Assembly (NCBI GenBank): GCA_022641835.1
Contig: CP048719.1
Location: 496,001 to 560,000, forward strand
DNA length: 64,000 nt
From: Petasospora fabianii
Taxonomy: Eukaryota; Ascomycota; Saccharomycetes; Phaffomycetales; Wickerhamomycetaceae
Direction: 5' to 3'
Positions within the stretch are counted from its first letter, which is position 1. Each line of letters begins with the position of its first letter. A program made the position numbers and the translations under genes. Under the pieces are notes generated by a model. It had not been told where the DNA came from, made no database searches, and saw only the letters and a program-made list of their open reading frames with translations. This document shows positions 1 through 10,477 of the stretch, piece after piece.

Positions 1-2288
1 CGGCGAAAGCAATGCGAAAGAGTGCGAAAAGCCAAGGAAATCAAAGGAAACCCAAACACCACCCTCCTTCAAGTGCTGAGGCTGGCGCCAGCTCAAAAAC
101 TGGGGAGGCTGGTTAGGAAACACTCAAAGAGGGCAAGGGCGTTTTTAGGGCGTGCTTTGACACCAGGCTGGCTACAGCAGACAATTAGAATAATGAGGTG
201 ATGCTGCGACACCGCATGAAGTGGACGAAAAGTATTGAACAAAGCTGGCCTCTCTACATCAACCGCTCCAATTGATCCCATCTTGGTTTCTTGGCTGGGC
301 ACAACCAAGCCTTTTTTTTCTTCCTCTGTTTTGAAGCGCTCACTAGTGCGCCCCAATTCGCGAAATCATCCGCTTTTGGTAAAAGACGAGCATTAGACGT
401 CAGAGAGGATCACCGATATACACAACATACCGGCCGTCGCAAATCCTACTATATAACTAAGACCTTGCTTGACATATGGTGGCTAGAGAAGGCTTCATGA
501 GGGGCTCATGATTTGACGTCACCCTCCACTATAGCATCATCCTAGCTATATGGTGATCCTCGCGCCCCCCCTGACGGAAAGTTGTGAAACACACGCCAAT
601 GTAGTAACATGCCTCAGGACTCGACGTTTCAGAGTTGTAGCACCTTCACACCGGACGGAACTAATTCACAAAACTTTCGCAAGTGGTGCACCTACCGTGC
701 ACCTACGTTGCACAGATATACACGTTCTGACATATATCCCGCCTCTTTTGATACGGATCCAAAGGTCTCGAACGTAGTTCGTAGCCGCCCAGAACAGGTT
801 TTTGCTTCTGGATACAGTTATCCATGAGGATACTTTCCTCTTCTACTTGCATGCTGGATGCCCAACTCTGCGAGTCATTAACGGCATCACCATCTCACTA
901 TATGGCTCCTACCGAAACGGCTCTGCACGGAATAACCTCAAGCTACATTACGGTGCTTGAACCCAAGTGCTCGGATTTACAAACATCGGCGTCATATGGC
1001 ACTTGTCACATAATCTAGAACACCTCTCGACGTCCTGAATCCTTGTGTACAAAGGTTTACTATGATTTGAAATGACGTAGATGATCGACTCTACTTTCTA
1101 CGGCACAGCTTTTCGGCTCAAATATACACCTCCTTTTACAGCACCTAAGCTTTTTGAGCGTACAGCAACGATTGAGACCTATCTCTTATGAACAAGTCCG
1201 CTATATTTGAGTTTTGTTTAACATCTTTGAGTGTGGTATTAGAGCATATAGCCTGACAGTAGTCGAGATCATCCCAAGAATCTAATGTATTTCACTCACC
1301 ATAGGGCCGGCCCCTCTACAGCTGCCCTGAAGGGTAACACATCTAGACGCAACGTCTATACCGTGGAGTTATATGAGAACCCTGACATTTCCCTAGAGAC
1401 AGTTGATTTTGATTCATTAACCCCCCTGCGCGATCAGTGAGGCTAACGTTGCATGCTTCTCCGGCAACCACTGCACAAGGTGGAAATCCTGATCCAACGC
1501 CCCTGGCACATCAGAATACGTTTCCGATGCACACTCAAAGAGCCTGGGCCAGCGGAGGATATTTGGCACTAAGTTCTAAGCTTACAGAAGGTCCAAACAT
1601 CTGCTGACCATGTTTGGAGTCTAGACCGTATCCAAAGTGCCTTCTGTGTTTTGCGGAGCCGCGGATGCGGGCTTAAGCACAACCGGTGCACGTACTTTAA
1701 CGGAAGCGGATTAGCTCATACATATAGCGACGTCAAACCAAAGACCAACGGACATCCTTGTGCTTGAAGCTCACAGGCATAAGCTTTCAGTCTGATGTGA
1801 CTTCTTGAGGAAAAAGGTTACTTTGATCCCGTTATGGTCGGACCAACAGCCCAATAAAATCTAACAGAGCTTCCAGCATCGCATCGTTGAATTTGGCTGG
1901 CCAATAGATGCTGCCAAACTTCTATCCTTCAACGTCATACTTGTTGCTCAAGACCATCGTCTCTATCATCCGAAACAGTTTTCACTCTGATCCATTGATT
2001 TCGGTCATCTAGAACTGGGCCAAGATGGTATGCTGTCAAATGTAACACGGACCGTGTCCTGTGTAATACGCTTTGGTTATTGCGTCTTGTCTCACTTCGT
2101 ATGAGCCTAGAAGCCGGCTTTTCGATTCTTTTGATTCCTTTGGGATCACATCTAATAGATCTTTTAGTAGAAACGCTGTAACAACAAGAAGCTCCCATGG
2201 TGCAGCTGTTTTGCATGGAGGGTTAATGTTGTGCTTGTGCTAAACCCGCACGGTCACAAAAACCATGGGTTTAACAACATCAGAAACC
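1..2288. other. gene-free stretch, left edge
   Basis: No ORF of convincing length or composition, no recognisable domain and no tRNA boxes were found until the tRNA-Pro at the right end. Base composition is mixed rather than AT-rich, unlike short intergenic spacers elsewhere in the window. Several GACGTC/TGACGT words occur (near 396, 513, 1029, 1071 and 1730), but I cannot say they exceed chance. A strong inverted repeat lies at 1584-1647. The stretch may continue leftwards beyond the window. It resembles the larger desert at 48844-56956 in character. Confidence 0.7.
1584..1647. repeat. hairpin-forming inverted repeat
   Basis: A 17-base left arm (1584-1600) pairs with 1610-1618 (9 bp, perfect, loop of 9 bases) and then with 1640-1647 (8 bp, perfect) after a 21-base bulge on the right side. 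The inner arms read TCCAAACAT and ATGTTTGGA; the outer arms read ACAGAAGG and CCTTCTGT. It lies in gene-free DNA. It could be a structured RNA or a decayed inverted repeat. Confidence 0.6.
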
Positions 2289-2397
2289 GGCCGCGTGGTC
2301 TAGTGGTATGATACTCGCTTTGGGCGAAGATTGAGTAAACTCGATCTAATAAGCACAGACATGTGAGTGGTCCAGGGTTCAATTCCCTGCTCGGCCC
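2289..2397 (+). tRNA. tRNA-Pro(UGG) with intron
   Basis: The acceptor stem GGCCGCG (2289-2295) pairs with CTCGGCC (2390-2396) with one mismatch at the sixth pair; the yeast tRNA-Pro has a U-U mismatch at the same place. The A box TGGTCTAGTGG and B box GGTTCAATTCC are present, and the T stem is CAGGG/CCCTG. The anticodon stem CTCGC/GTGAG encloses anticodon TGG at 2321-2323. A 37-base intron (2325-2361) sits one base 3' of the anticodon, the canonical place for splicing by tRNA endonuclease. A T-run follows directly. It is 184 bp upstream of APC1 on the same strand. Confidence 0.95.
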
Positions 2398-2408
2398 GTC
2401 TTCTATTC

Positions 2409-2417
2409 TTTTTTTTT
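2409..2417 (+). terminator. RNA polymerase III terminator
   Basis: A run of nine T residues 12 bases after the tRNA-Pro 3' end, the standard Pol III stop signal. Confidence 0.85.
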
Positions 2418-2581
2418 CAAACCATCAACCAGACTTCCGGGGGCAACCGAGGGTGATACATGTAAACAATAAACCCCGCGACACCAACAAGCTTATTACG
2501 CGTTCCTTGTGTAACAAGTGGCATAAATATTGACTGACCATCGATACCCTCGTAAGGTGGTACCACACACAGATCACGGCC

Positions 2582-5500
2582 ATGGAGAAGCCAATGATAG
2601 AGTTGCGGGACCTTCGTTTTGACTCGAGCATCAGCGGGATCCCAAGAAACGAATCACGATCCACCATCTCCCTCTCAGAAGACAAGGAGATGCTTGTGGT
2701 TAATGAAAACTCTGTATTTTGGTACAAGGGTGATCTTCTTTCAAGGAAGCTTGTGCATGAAACTCCAGTAGTGAGTGCATTTTTTGCTACATTTGGCATC
2801 AAGCAAGGTGACACCGATCAGGAAAGAACGCTCTTCGTGATGCTCAGGGATGTCGCTCACATCTATTGCAGAGATGGTCGCTCATACGTAATTAGCTTCC
2901 CATTCGAGATCAGTTCAGCATTCCCATACGAGAATGGTGTTGTTATTGAACGCATCGGTGCCACATACTCTCCGTTCCTGACAATGTCAGAGCCAATGAA
3001 GGAGTTGGGGGCCATCGTCTCATCGTCAACATCGTCGATCTCAATGGATGAAAAGCTCATCCATTTCCCTGCAGAACCCAACTCCTCCATAACTGTCACA
3101 TACAACGAAAAAGACAGTACCCTTGTCCTCTATCACACTCGTTTCCTTAACAGAGCAGGTCATAGCCTCCCAACCACAGCATCGTCGAGTTCAGTAAGGC
3201 GCAAGCCATCACAATCTAGCAGGCGAGCTACCGTCTCAACAACAATTGGTGGTGACAACGACACCTCTGAAAGTGAAATAAGGATGGAAAAAAAGAGATC
3301 AGTTTCACATCAAGAAGCCATGTCTATCGATCGTATGGCATCATATGACTTCAACGGAAATTTGAAGACAGCCGAGGTGGTCTTGTCATCAGGATCATTC
3401 GAGCAGGCCTCCTTGAGAAAGGATGCTATCGTGACTAGGCTAGAAGGTATCAGGCTAAGTCGTCAGGATAAGGCAAGTAACATCAAAGCTGCAAGTATGT
3501 CTTATGAAGGTAAGGAAGCTGTGATCTTGAAAAACTCTATGACTGGCTTGTTCGAAGTTCTTTTGTTTGAGTCATCAGACTCTTCTGTTTCCCTCCCAAA
3601 GTTCACGAAGTCCATTACATTGAGTGAGCAGTACATGGATTTTGCAGTTTCATCAGTAAGAGGGTTCTGTGCCCTTATTTCCAAGGCTAACGAAATTGTG
3701 CTGTTCAACCCGTTCCTAAACCTCTCTTCCCCTGTGTTTAAGCCATCTAGCACCATCGTAAAGATCCACGATATTAAGGGCTCCCAAATGGTCACCCAGG
3801 ATCATCAGAACAAGCTTTTGAACTACAACTTGACACTAAAGCCGAAGTTAGATATTGTCGAGAAGTGCTTATCGTCATTCAAGTACATCATGAATTCATA
3901 CTCTTACAACTACTTGTGGTTGACATGGATTAATGCTTATGCCATAGTCAAGACGGATTGGGAAGCATTTGTTCTTACGATTTTGAGTACTGTTTTGCCA
4001 TTTGCCGTTAAGTCTTCAAGCATTGATTCGACGAACTTGATCTCATCATTGCTTTCCAAGCTTGACCTTCTCCAGATGAGGGCTCTCAAAGATGAATTTT
4101 CCCTTTCTGAGATGGCACCGAACATCGTGCTTGCCTTACATCTGATCCGTGAGGATTTGAAATTGAACGTACTGAACGTTAATGCTGTTAATGACATAGG
4201 GTTGTTGCTAGCTCAACTTTGCTATTGGATGTGTTGGAGCGACAAATGGTGGAGCTACTACGGCATCTCACAGCAGGAGTTGAACAAGTCAATCAAGTTC
4301 TCGCAACCACCTATTCTTGACTTACCGCCTGACTTGATGCAGTCTCTTGCCTCGATTTTTGAAACCAAGATTGTTCCCTACTGTTCCTTCTCTCAACTTG
4401 CACAGGACAGTGAACGTGTCGATGAGATTGTTACGCCAAGGACTTTCCATGTCTTGAAGTTTTTTGAGGCTATCGTATCTCCAGACTTTACTCCGATCGA
4501 TGTCGTCAACATGATGAGTGAATACCAGATCACACAACAGGATCTAGATACCTACCCTGTCGGTATTGCTGTGCCACTTCATGAGGCTATTACATTCTGT
4601 CAACAGAACGTCGCCAAAATCAATGATGAGGACTCTCACAAAATCGATCTTCTTGACAGAAAGGATCTACACATACTTAAAGGCAAAGGACATCACCGTC
4701 CGATTACTGGTGGCATGAAAACTCACACACAGCAGAAGGATGTTCATCAGATCATCACCTCTATCCAGGAACCACCAGATCCACTCGCCCCTATTGAGCA
4801 GGAGAGATTTGACGTCACGAAACACATTTTCTCTGAAGATAGACGTTTCTATGAAATCTCCAAACTCTTACAGACCTTTCAGGTTCAGACAGTTATGGCT
4901 GAGGAACTAGTTGGTCTTCCAGAACTTGAGTCACTCTCTCGACAGAAAGAGTTGGCCATTCTCGCATCCTTGCGAACGTTGTCCATTCCTCTTGGAAGAT
5001 CTATCTTGTTCTACGCCAGCAAGATCCCATTGGTAACTGAGAGGTTCCCTATTCCTAAGCTCAACTTTAACACATTGATTCAACCCGAGAACATGACAGT
5101 ATCATTGGAAAAGGACAACATAAGTGAAACATTGATGCAATGGGGGTTCTTTCATAACGGTGCTGCTACTGGTCTTACTATTTCTAGAGATGCTAAGGGT
5201 ATCTCAGGAAGCTGGATAGTATTCAACAAGCCACAGAACTTAAACTCTCAACATGGTGGCTTCTTGTTGGGCCTGGGATTGAACGGCCATTTGAAGAGTC
5301 TCGAGGAGTGGAATATCTACAACTACTTGGGTCCCAAGCACATGTTCACCAGTGTTGGTTTGCTCCTAGGTATGAGTATAAGTTTACGAGGCACTATGGA
5401 TGTGAAACTCACCAAGGTTTTGAGTGTTCATGTTGGTGCTTTGCTTCCTCAAGGTGCCAGTGATTTGATTGTTGCAACTCCAGTCCAGACAGCTGGATTG

Positions 5501-7111
5501 GTTGGTATTGGATTGCTGTACTTGGAATCGCAGCATAGAAGAATGAGTGAGATCCTACTTTCCCAGGTCACAGGTAAGGTGTTTGTTGAGGGTAGATATG
5601 TTGCTGACGAGAGTTATAGATTGGCTGCCGGTATTGCTCTTGGTTACGTCAACTTGGGTAAAGCCAACGATCTGAAGGGTCTCAACGACACCCACATTGT
5701 TGATAGGCTCATGAGCACAGCTGTTTCCATCAAGGATGTCCAAACTGAAGAAGCATTTGATAAGTCCATTGCAGGTGCTGTTATTGCATTGGCTTTCATT
5801 TGCTTGAAGACCAACAACAACGATATTGCCAAGAAGCTTTCAATTCCAGAGACGGATCAACTTCTCGATTACATCCGTCCAGATCTACTTGTTTTGAGAG
5901 TATTGGCTAAAAACTTGATCTTGTGGGACTCTATCGAATTTGAACGCTCTTGGGTTGAGAGCCAAGTTCCACAGTCCATATTGGAAAAAAGCTTGAACGG
6001 TCAGAGTTTCCAGAACCTGAACTACTATCACATTGTCTCTGGTGCTTGTTTAGTGTTGGCTATCAAGTACGCTTCAACAGCACACATACCTGCCAGAAAC
6101 ACCATTTTGTCTTACTATGACCATGTTACTGAGCTTATTGATGATATTGAGGATGAGGGCAACTATGGTGTTAAGTTAACGAAACAGGCGCTTCTCCAGA
6201 CTCAACTTATTTTGGCTATTGCATTGTCTTTGGTGATGGCTGCTACTGGAGACTTGGAAACTTTCAGAAGATTGAGAATTTTGCATGGTAAATTCAAAAA
6301 CACTACGAATGAGAATGCATTCGGTAAGTTCATGGCTACGAATATGGCATTAGGATTTTTGTTTTTGGGAGGTGGACAATATGCCATCAACACTTCTTCC
6401 AATTTTTGTATTGCTGCCTTGGTCACGTCGATTTATCCGCTCTTCCCTAAGCAAGTGGATAATGAGACTGATGTACATCTTCAGGCTCTTCGTCACTTTT
6501 GGGCTTTGGCTGTTGAACCTCGTTGTCTTGTGACTCGTGATGTTGACACATCGGAGATTGTTCGTACATCTATCAATGTGGTGTACAAGGATGGCATGAC
6601 AGAAGAGATCAAGACTCCATGCTTACTTCCCTCTTGTGATACGATCAATAATATCTCCTTGATATCTAAGGAGTATTTTGATATTGTTGTCGACGACATT
6701 GATCAGTTGTGTTCTAGTGGTGTTTTGTATATTTCCAAGAGAAGAAGGGTTGAAGTCTTGAAACACTCTGTCAAGCTTCTTTTAAGAGAGATTAACGCTA
6801 AGTTTGACCAGGAGAATGAATCTGAGAAGAAATCCTACTTGGATTTCGACTTGTTCCAATCGTTCAAGAAGGAGGACGTTCGTGCTTTATTCGAGGATGA
6901 ATCACATGCCATTTTCAAGTCGAACATCATTGACAGACAGATTGAGCTTAACCATATGGTACAAGTCCCTGCCAATATGGATGACCTTTGGAACTTGAAG
7001 TTGATCTTCTCGTACTACGACAGGCTCTTAGCTCAAGATGACGTTTACTATTTGTCGTTAGAGTTTGTTGATCACCTCAAGAATGTTCTTTGGAGGCTCA
7101 TGAAGAGCTGA
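2582..7111 (+). CDS. APC1: anaphase-promoting complex subunit 1
   Basis: A 1509-residue protein recognised as Apc1, the largest scaffold subunit of the APC/C ubiquitin ligase that drives metaphase-anaphase transition and mitotic exit in the nucleus. The N-terminal half fits the family's beta-propeller region. A serine-rich low-complexity insert (about residues 195-245) would suit regulatory phosphorylation. Proteasome/cyclosome (PC) repeats are visible at about residues 885-1080: GFLLGLGLNGHL, GLLLGMSISLRG, LVGIGLLYLES, LAAGIALGYVNLG and AGAVIALAFICL. Length is close to S. pombe Cut4 and shorter than S. cerevisiae Apc1. The start ATG at 2582 directly precedes conserved-looking sequence. No intron is seen. 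Codon use is uniform with the neighbours. Confidence 0.93.
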   Translation: MEKPMIELRDLRFDSSISGIPRNESRSTISLSEDKEMLVVNENSVFWYKGDLLSRKLVHETPVVSAFFATFGIKQGDTDQERTLFVMLRDVAHIYCRDGRSYVISFPFEISSAFPYENGVVIERIGATYSPFLTMSEPMKELGAIVSSSTSSISMDEKLIHFPAEPNSSITVTYNEKDSTLVLYHTRFLNRAGHSLPTTASSSSVRRKPSQSSRRATVSTTIGGDNDTSESEIRMEKKRSVSHQEAMSIDRMASYDFNGNLKTAEVVLSSGSFEQASLRKDAIVTRLEGIRLSRQDKASNIKAASMSYEGKEAVILKNSMTGLFEVLLFESSDSSVSLPKFTKSITLSEQYMDFAVSSVRGFCALISKANEIVLFNPFLNLSSPVFKPSSTIVKIHDIKGSQMVTQDHQNKLLNYNLTLKPKLDIVEKCLSSFKYIMNSYSYNYLWLTWINAYAIVKTDWEAFVLTILSTVLPFAVKSSSIDSTNLISSLLSKLDLLQMRALKDEFSLSEMAPNIVLALHLIREDLKLNVLNVNAVNDIGLLLAQLCYWMCWSDKWWSYYGISQQELNKSIKFSQPPILDLPPDLMQSLASIFETKIVPYCSFSQLAQDSERVDEIVTPRTFHVLKFFEAIVSPDFTPIDVVNMMSEYQITQQDLDTYPVGIAVPLHEAITFCQQNVAKINDEDSHKIDLLDRKDLHILKGKGHHRPITGGMKTHTQQKDVHQIITSIQEPPDPLAPIEQERFDVTKHIFSEDRRFYEISKLLQTFQVQTVMAEELVGLPELESLSRQKELAILASLRTLSIPLGRSILFYASKIPLVTERFPIPKLNFNTLIQPENMTVSLEKDNISETLMQWGFFHNGAATGLTISRDAKGISGSWIVFNKPQNLNSQHGGFLLGLGLNGHLKSLEEWNIYNYLGPKHMFTSVGLLLGMSISLRGTMDVKLTKVLSVHVGALLPQGASDLIVATPVQTAGLVGIGLLYLESQHRRMSEILLSQVTGKVFVEGRYVADESYRLAAGIALGYVNLGKANDLKGLNDTHIVDRLMSTAVSIKDVQTEEAFDKSIAGAVIALAFICLKTNNNDIAKKLSIPETDQLLDYIRPDLLVLRVLAKNLILWDSIEFERSWVESQVPQSILEKSLNGQSFQNLNYYHIVSGACLVLAIKYASTAHIPARNTILSYYDHVTELIDDIEDEGNYGVKLTKQALLQTQLILAIALSLVMAATGDLETFRRLRILHGKFKNTTNENAFGKFMATNMALGFLFLGGGQYAINTSSNFCIAALVTSIYPLFPKQVDNETDVHLQALRHFWALAVEPRCLVTRDVDTSEIVRTSINVVYKDGMTEEIKTPCLLPSCDTINNISLISKEYFDIVVDDIDQLCSSGVLYISKRRRVEVLKHSVKLLLREINAKFDQENESEKKSYLDFDLFQSFKKEDVRALFEDESHAIFKSNIIDRQIELNHMVQVPANMDDLWNLKLIFSYYDRLLAQDDVYYLSLEFVDHLKNVLWRLMKS

Positions 7112-8751
7112 AGAGTTGTTCTTTATCAATTGCCTTATGCTAATTTAATGATTACGATGAAGTATTTACTTTTTTTGCCTTATGGTTGGTTCAACCTAAT
7201 GGGAGACAGACTACCCCTTGTGATCTGACAAGTAGCAGTATCAGGGATGTTAAATATAGCTATGGACAGTAATTACATATCGCAATAGTCGTCGATATGC
7301 ATACGCACGGAAACCGGAGGAGTATTCACTGTTGCTAGATAATATGGGCACCCCGCAGTGACAACGCTGGTTAAATAAAGTACCGTTTGTTCCTCTGGAG
7401 AAAAGCTAATCTCGGTTCGCGAGCGTTTCTCTTTTAATTCTTTTATTAGGACAAGGGAGCGATTCACAGTCCTTCGATGAAGGCGGCATCTGATTTCACG
7501 GTACACATTTATATGATAAAACTAATTTGCGCATTTTAGAGGTTTAGTTGTTATCTAAATGAAGGGCATGGGGGCAATGCAGCCAAGATAGGATTTGCTT
7601 CACGCGAACGCAACCGCAAACTTCCGGAGTACCTATCGTCGATGCCCTGGGCCATGGCGCCAGTCCGCCACATGCACGGGGTACGCTTTGATATCTTTGG
7701 TATGACGTAGGCGGCATGCTAAATAGGGGTTCCAAAACCATTGCAGTTGCTGGTGGCTTAGAGCGGGGGTGTAATGGTGGACACAGGTGTGAAAGACCAC
7801 GCTGGCCATAGAGGTTATCATCTATAGTAGTGTAATATTCATGTTAGGGAGTATCTTAGAGCCGTGGCCATCAGTAACGGCATTTGTTTAAGCGACTCGG
7901 ACATCAATTTGCCTTCTCGCCTTTTCTCGCTGTTACTCGGGGAAACAGGCGTCGTTTCTTTTGCAATTTTTTTTTGGCCAAGCGCTTGTTTTTTTTTTTT
8001 TTTTTTTTGATTTTTGGCACAAAAATCGCCTTAATAGGAAACACTCCGTAAGGCTCTCTCAACCCCCACCGAAAAAAAAAGAGAGTCAAATTAGCCAAAA
8101 TTAGACAAAATCTGAAACTGTTACGGGCAAAAGCGCCAATATGATGTCTTTTTTTTAAGGTTAGCCTCTCACAACCCAGGGATTCTGGGCATCGCGTAAG
8201 CAGATATCCAATCAGTAAGCCATTGCGATGGCGCTAGCAAGTATTTATTAATCTAGTGAATCTAATAGTGTACAATCGCACCATATGGCATTAACACACT
8301 CATCCCATCACACGGCCCCCCCACACCTGACACCCCATGTCATATAACAGTTCATATGTATTTATGTGCCACTTTTTCCCCAGACTGCGATTGGCTTTTT
8401 TTTTTTTTTTTTTTATGTGCCAAAACCAGAGAGTCATCTCTCTGCGCGTGGAGGGAGCCGCATAGTCACGTGAGCTCAGTATAAAAAGTCATCATCGCGG
8501 GGTTAACTCATTTAAGTCAAAAAGGAAACATGTTGCCATTGACCATCAATTGAGCAACATAGAATTATCGATATAGTCACACATATTACTATCAATAATT
8601 TTACCACTATATAGAAATAACAAACGGTGACACCACCCCCGCCATTGCCACCCGAATGGACCCTCGGCCCGAGAGAGCAAAAAGGGCCCAGAACTCCGGC
8701 TCGAGGATATGTTATGTGTCACACAGTCACATCCTGCCCGATTAGGCAAAT

Positions 8752-8779
8752 TTGCGAAATTGGCGAAATTGGCGAAAAA
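8752..8779 (+). promoter_or_regulatory. tandem TTGGCGAAA motifs
   Basis: Three head-to-tail copies of a 9-10 base unit (TTGCGAAAT, TTGGCGAAAT, TTGGCGAAAA), with a fourth GGCGAAA at 9012. The CGAAA core resembles SBF (CRCGAAA) and E2F-like cell-cycle elements. They lie about 565-590 bases upstream of the FUN19-like start. The binding factor is inferred, not shown. Confidence 0.45.
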
Positions 8780-9154
8780 GAAAGAAGTAAACGGGTTTTC
8801 GAAAATTCTCTAGAGTCCCGATAGAGTCATTCGCCACCCCCTCTTCTTCCATGGAAGCTTCGGAAGTGTCATTCTTCTTGGAAGATTACGTGGTAACAGG
8901 ACTAAAAGGTCAAGGAACACATTACACTTTTCACTCTTAAATATGTCTTCTACTCTAATAGTATTAACACTTCTGGTTTTGACCGTTGCCCGGGTAGCTT
9001 TGCCACAATTTGGCGAAAAAAATTATGAAAAAGTTGCACGGTTATCTGCAACTTTCTGCAGGCTGATTGCGCAAAAGCGAAAAAGAAACGCATCATCATC
9101 TTTTTTTTTTTCTTTCTTTTCTTGTTGTCTATTTGGTAATAGGCAAAGTCCTGA

Positions 9155-9162
9155 TATATAAG
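9155..9162 (+). promoter_or_regulatory. TATA box of the SWIRM gene
   Basis: TATATAAG lies 181-188 bases upstream of the ATG at 9343. The 175 bases between the next upstream ATG (9166) and the start are ATG-free, as expected for the transcribed leader. Confidence 0.6.
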
Positions 9163-9298
9163 CAGATGTCATCCTGAAATATCTTTTAACCTTCGCCACA
9201 TTCTTTTATCTTGACACATTTTTTCAAGCCACATAAATCTAAGGAAGTGTTATTGCAAACACTCTACTATACAATCACAACTCATCTCTCTCATACAT

Positions 9299-9320
9299 AC
9301 ACACACACACACACACACAC
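9299..9320. repeat. (AC)11 microsatellite
   Basis: Eleven AC dinucleotides in the leader of the SWIRM gene, 23 bases before its start codon. Confidence 0.95.
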
Positions 9321-9342
9321 AGACATTTGAAACACACACATA

Positions 9343-10392
9343 ATGTCTTCAGATATGAGTACTATGGCTATGACGCCTGAATTGCCAGATACCCACCCAG
9401 ATTTCATTGGTCCACTTGCCAGAAAACTTTCAAAGTCATCCATTGGCAAGTCCGAGGATCAATCAATCCCATCTCCACCATTATCACCATATCATGGTGC
9501 TTCTTCTTCTTCTTCTTCTGCCATTGACTCAACTCCACGTCAAGCTGCTGACTTATTAAGAGATCTTCAACTTCGTCACAGTGATCAAACTCTTGAATCT
9601 GAACCAATTGAAACTATTGTAACTTTGAACAATGATAAGAATGAGCTTAAAGAGTTCCCATTGAACAATTATGAAAGATTCCCATTAGTTGTTAATGCAT
9701 GGACAGCAATCGGTACAAAGAGTTTTAAAAAGTCTCAATTATCTTTCCTCAAGCAATACACTAATCGCGCAAGAGGTCATCGTGTTGATAAGATGTTACC
9801 TCAACGGAAATATGCCCCACGCAGAATGGTTAAAGTGTTACATGAGAATTATAACTCTGATTCTGATTATTCATCTCAATTTGAAAAAGTACGCACTCGT
9901 CGTGTTGCTCGTGAAACATCACAGGTTCCTACTGATATGTCTGATTCTTCACCAGTGCGTAACACTGCTTCTTCTACTCCAACTCCACGTAAGAGAAGAC
10001 CAGCAACACCAACTGTATCACATGCTCATATTGATTGGGAATCTCTTCCTGATTATTGTCCAGACTTGTCGACATTACCAAATAATTCAAGATGTCTTAA
10101 AGTTGAATGGAAGGGACAACCAATGTCATTAGCTGAGGATCCATTAGTTGGGAAATTACATCCAGCTGAAGTTACATTAGCTTCTATCTTGAGATTACCA
10201 TGTAATGTTTACTTGGACTCAAAACGCAGATTGTTTGCTGAAAAAGTTTCTAGAATGAAGAAAGATTTACCATTCAGAAGAACCGATGCTCAAAAATCTT
10301 GTCGTATTGATGTTAATAAGGCTTCAAGACTCTTTGCCGCTTTTGAAAAGATTGGCTGGTTAGAGGATCATCTCTTTGATAAGTTTATGTGA
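9343..10392 (+). CDS. FUN19: SWIRM-domain protein, FUN19/YOR338W-like
   Basis: A 349-residue protein with a disordered Ser/Pro-rich N-terminal half and a C-terminal SWIRM domain (about residues 264-349; LHPAEVTLASILRL, then VYLDSKRRLF, then VNKASRLFAAFEKIGWL). SWIRM is a helical DNA- and nucleosome-binding fold found in chromatin proteins. This arrangement matches the small yeast family of Fun19 and its paralogue YOR338W, whose molecular role is poorly defined. A PRKRRP-type basic patch (about residue 220) could be a nuclear signal. The symbol is assigned to the family, since one-to-one orthology with Fun19 or YOR338W cannot be decided here. The start is supported by a TATA box and an ATG-free leader. 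The coding strand is poor in C-ending codons compared with APC1. Confidence 0.75.
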   Translation: MSSDMSTMAMTPELPDTHPDFIGPLARKLSKSSIGKSEDQSIPSPPLSPYHGASSSSSSAIDSTPRQAADLLRDLQLRHSDQTLESEPIETIVTLNNDKNELKEFPLNNYERFPLVVNAWTAIGTKSFKKSQLSFLKQYTNRARGHRVDKMLPQRKYAPRRMVKVLHENYNSDSDYSSQFEKVRTRRVARETSQVPTDMSDSSPVRNTASSTPTPRKRRPATPTVSHAHIDWESLPDYCPDLSTLPNNSRCLKVEWKGQPMSLAEDPLVGKLHPAEVTLASILRLPCNVYLDSKRRLFAEKVSRMKKDLPFRRTDAQKSCRIDVNKASRLFAAFEKIGWLEDHLFDKFM

Positions 10393-10432
10393 TGTGATTC
10401 TTCCTCTTGTTGATTACGACCGTTCATGACTG

Positions 10433-10476
<44 letters not shown>
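10433..10476. repeat. (CTA)n trinucleotide microsatellite
   Basis: About fourteen uninterrupted CTA/ACT units starting 41 bases after the stop codon of the SWIRM gene, so probably in its 3' UTR. Confidence 0.95.

Positions 10477-10477
<1 letters not shown>

Larger units (their letters stand above)
7112..9342. other. long intergenic region upstream of the SWIRM gene
   Basis: 2.2 kb between APC1 and the FUN19-like gene with no credible ORF. It holds long T-tracts (about 7989-8008 and 8397-8414), a GGCGAAA repeat cluster at 8752-8779, a further GGCGAAA at 9012-9018 and a TATA box at 9155-9162. The segment 7540-7830 is G+C-richer than the rest but encodes nothing I recognise. Its size suggests an extended regulatory region for the downstream gene. 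Confidence 0.6.

Noticed and set aside
9299-9320. (AC)n as a telomere-like repeat.
   Set aside because: Pure AC dinucleotide in a gene leader, flanked by unique sequence; a simple microsatellite.
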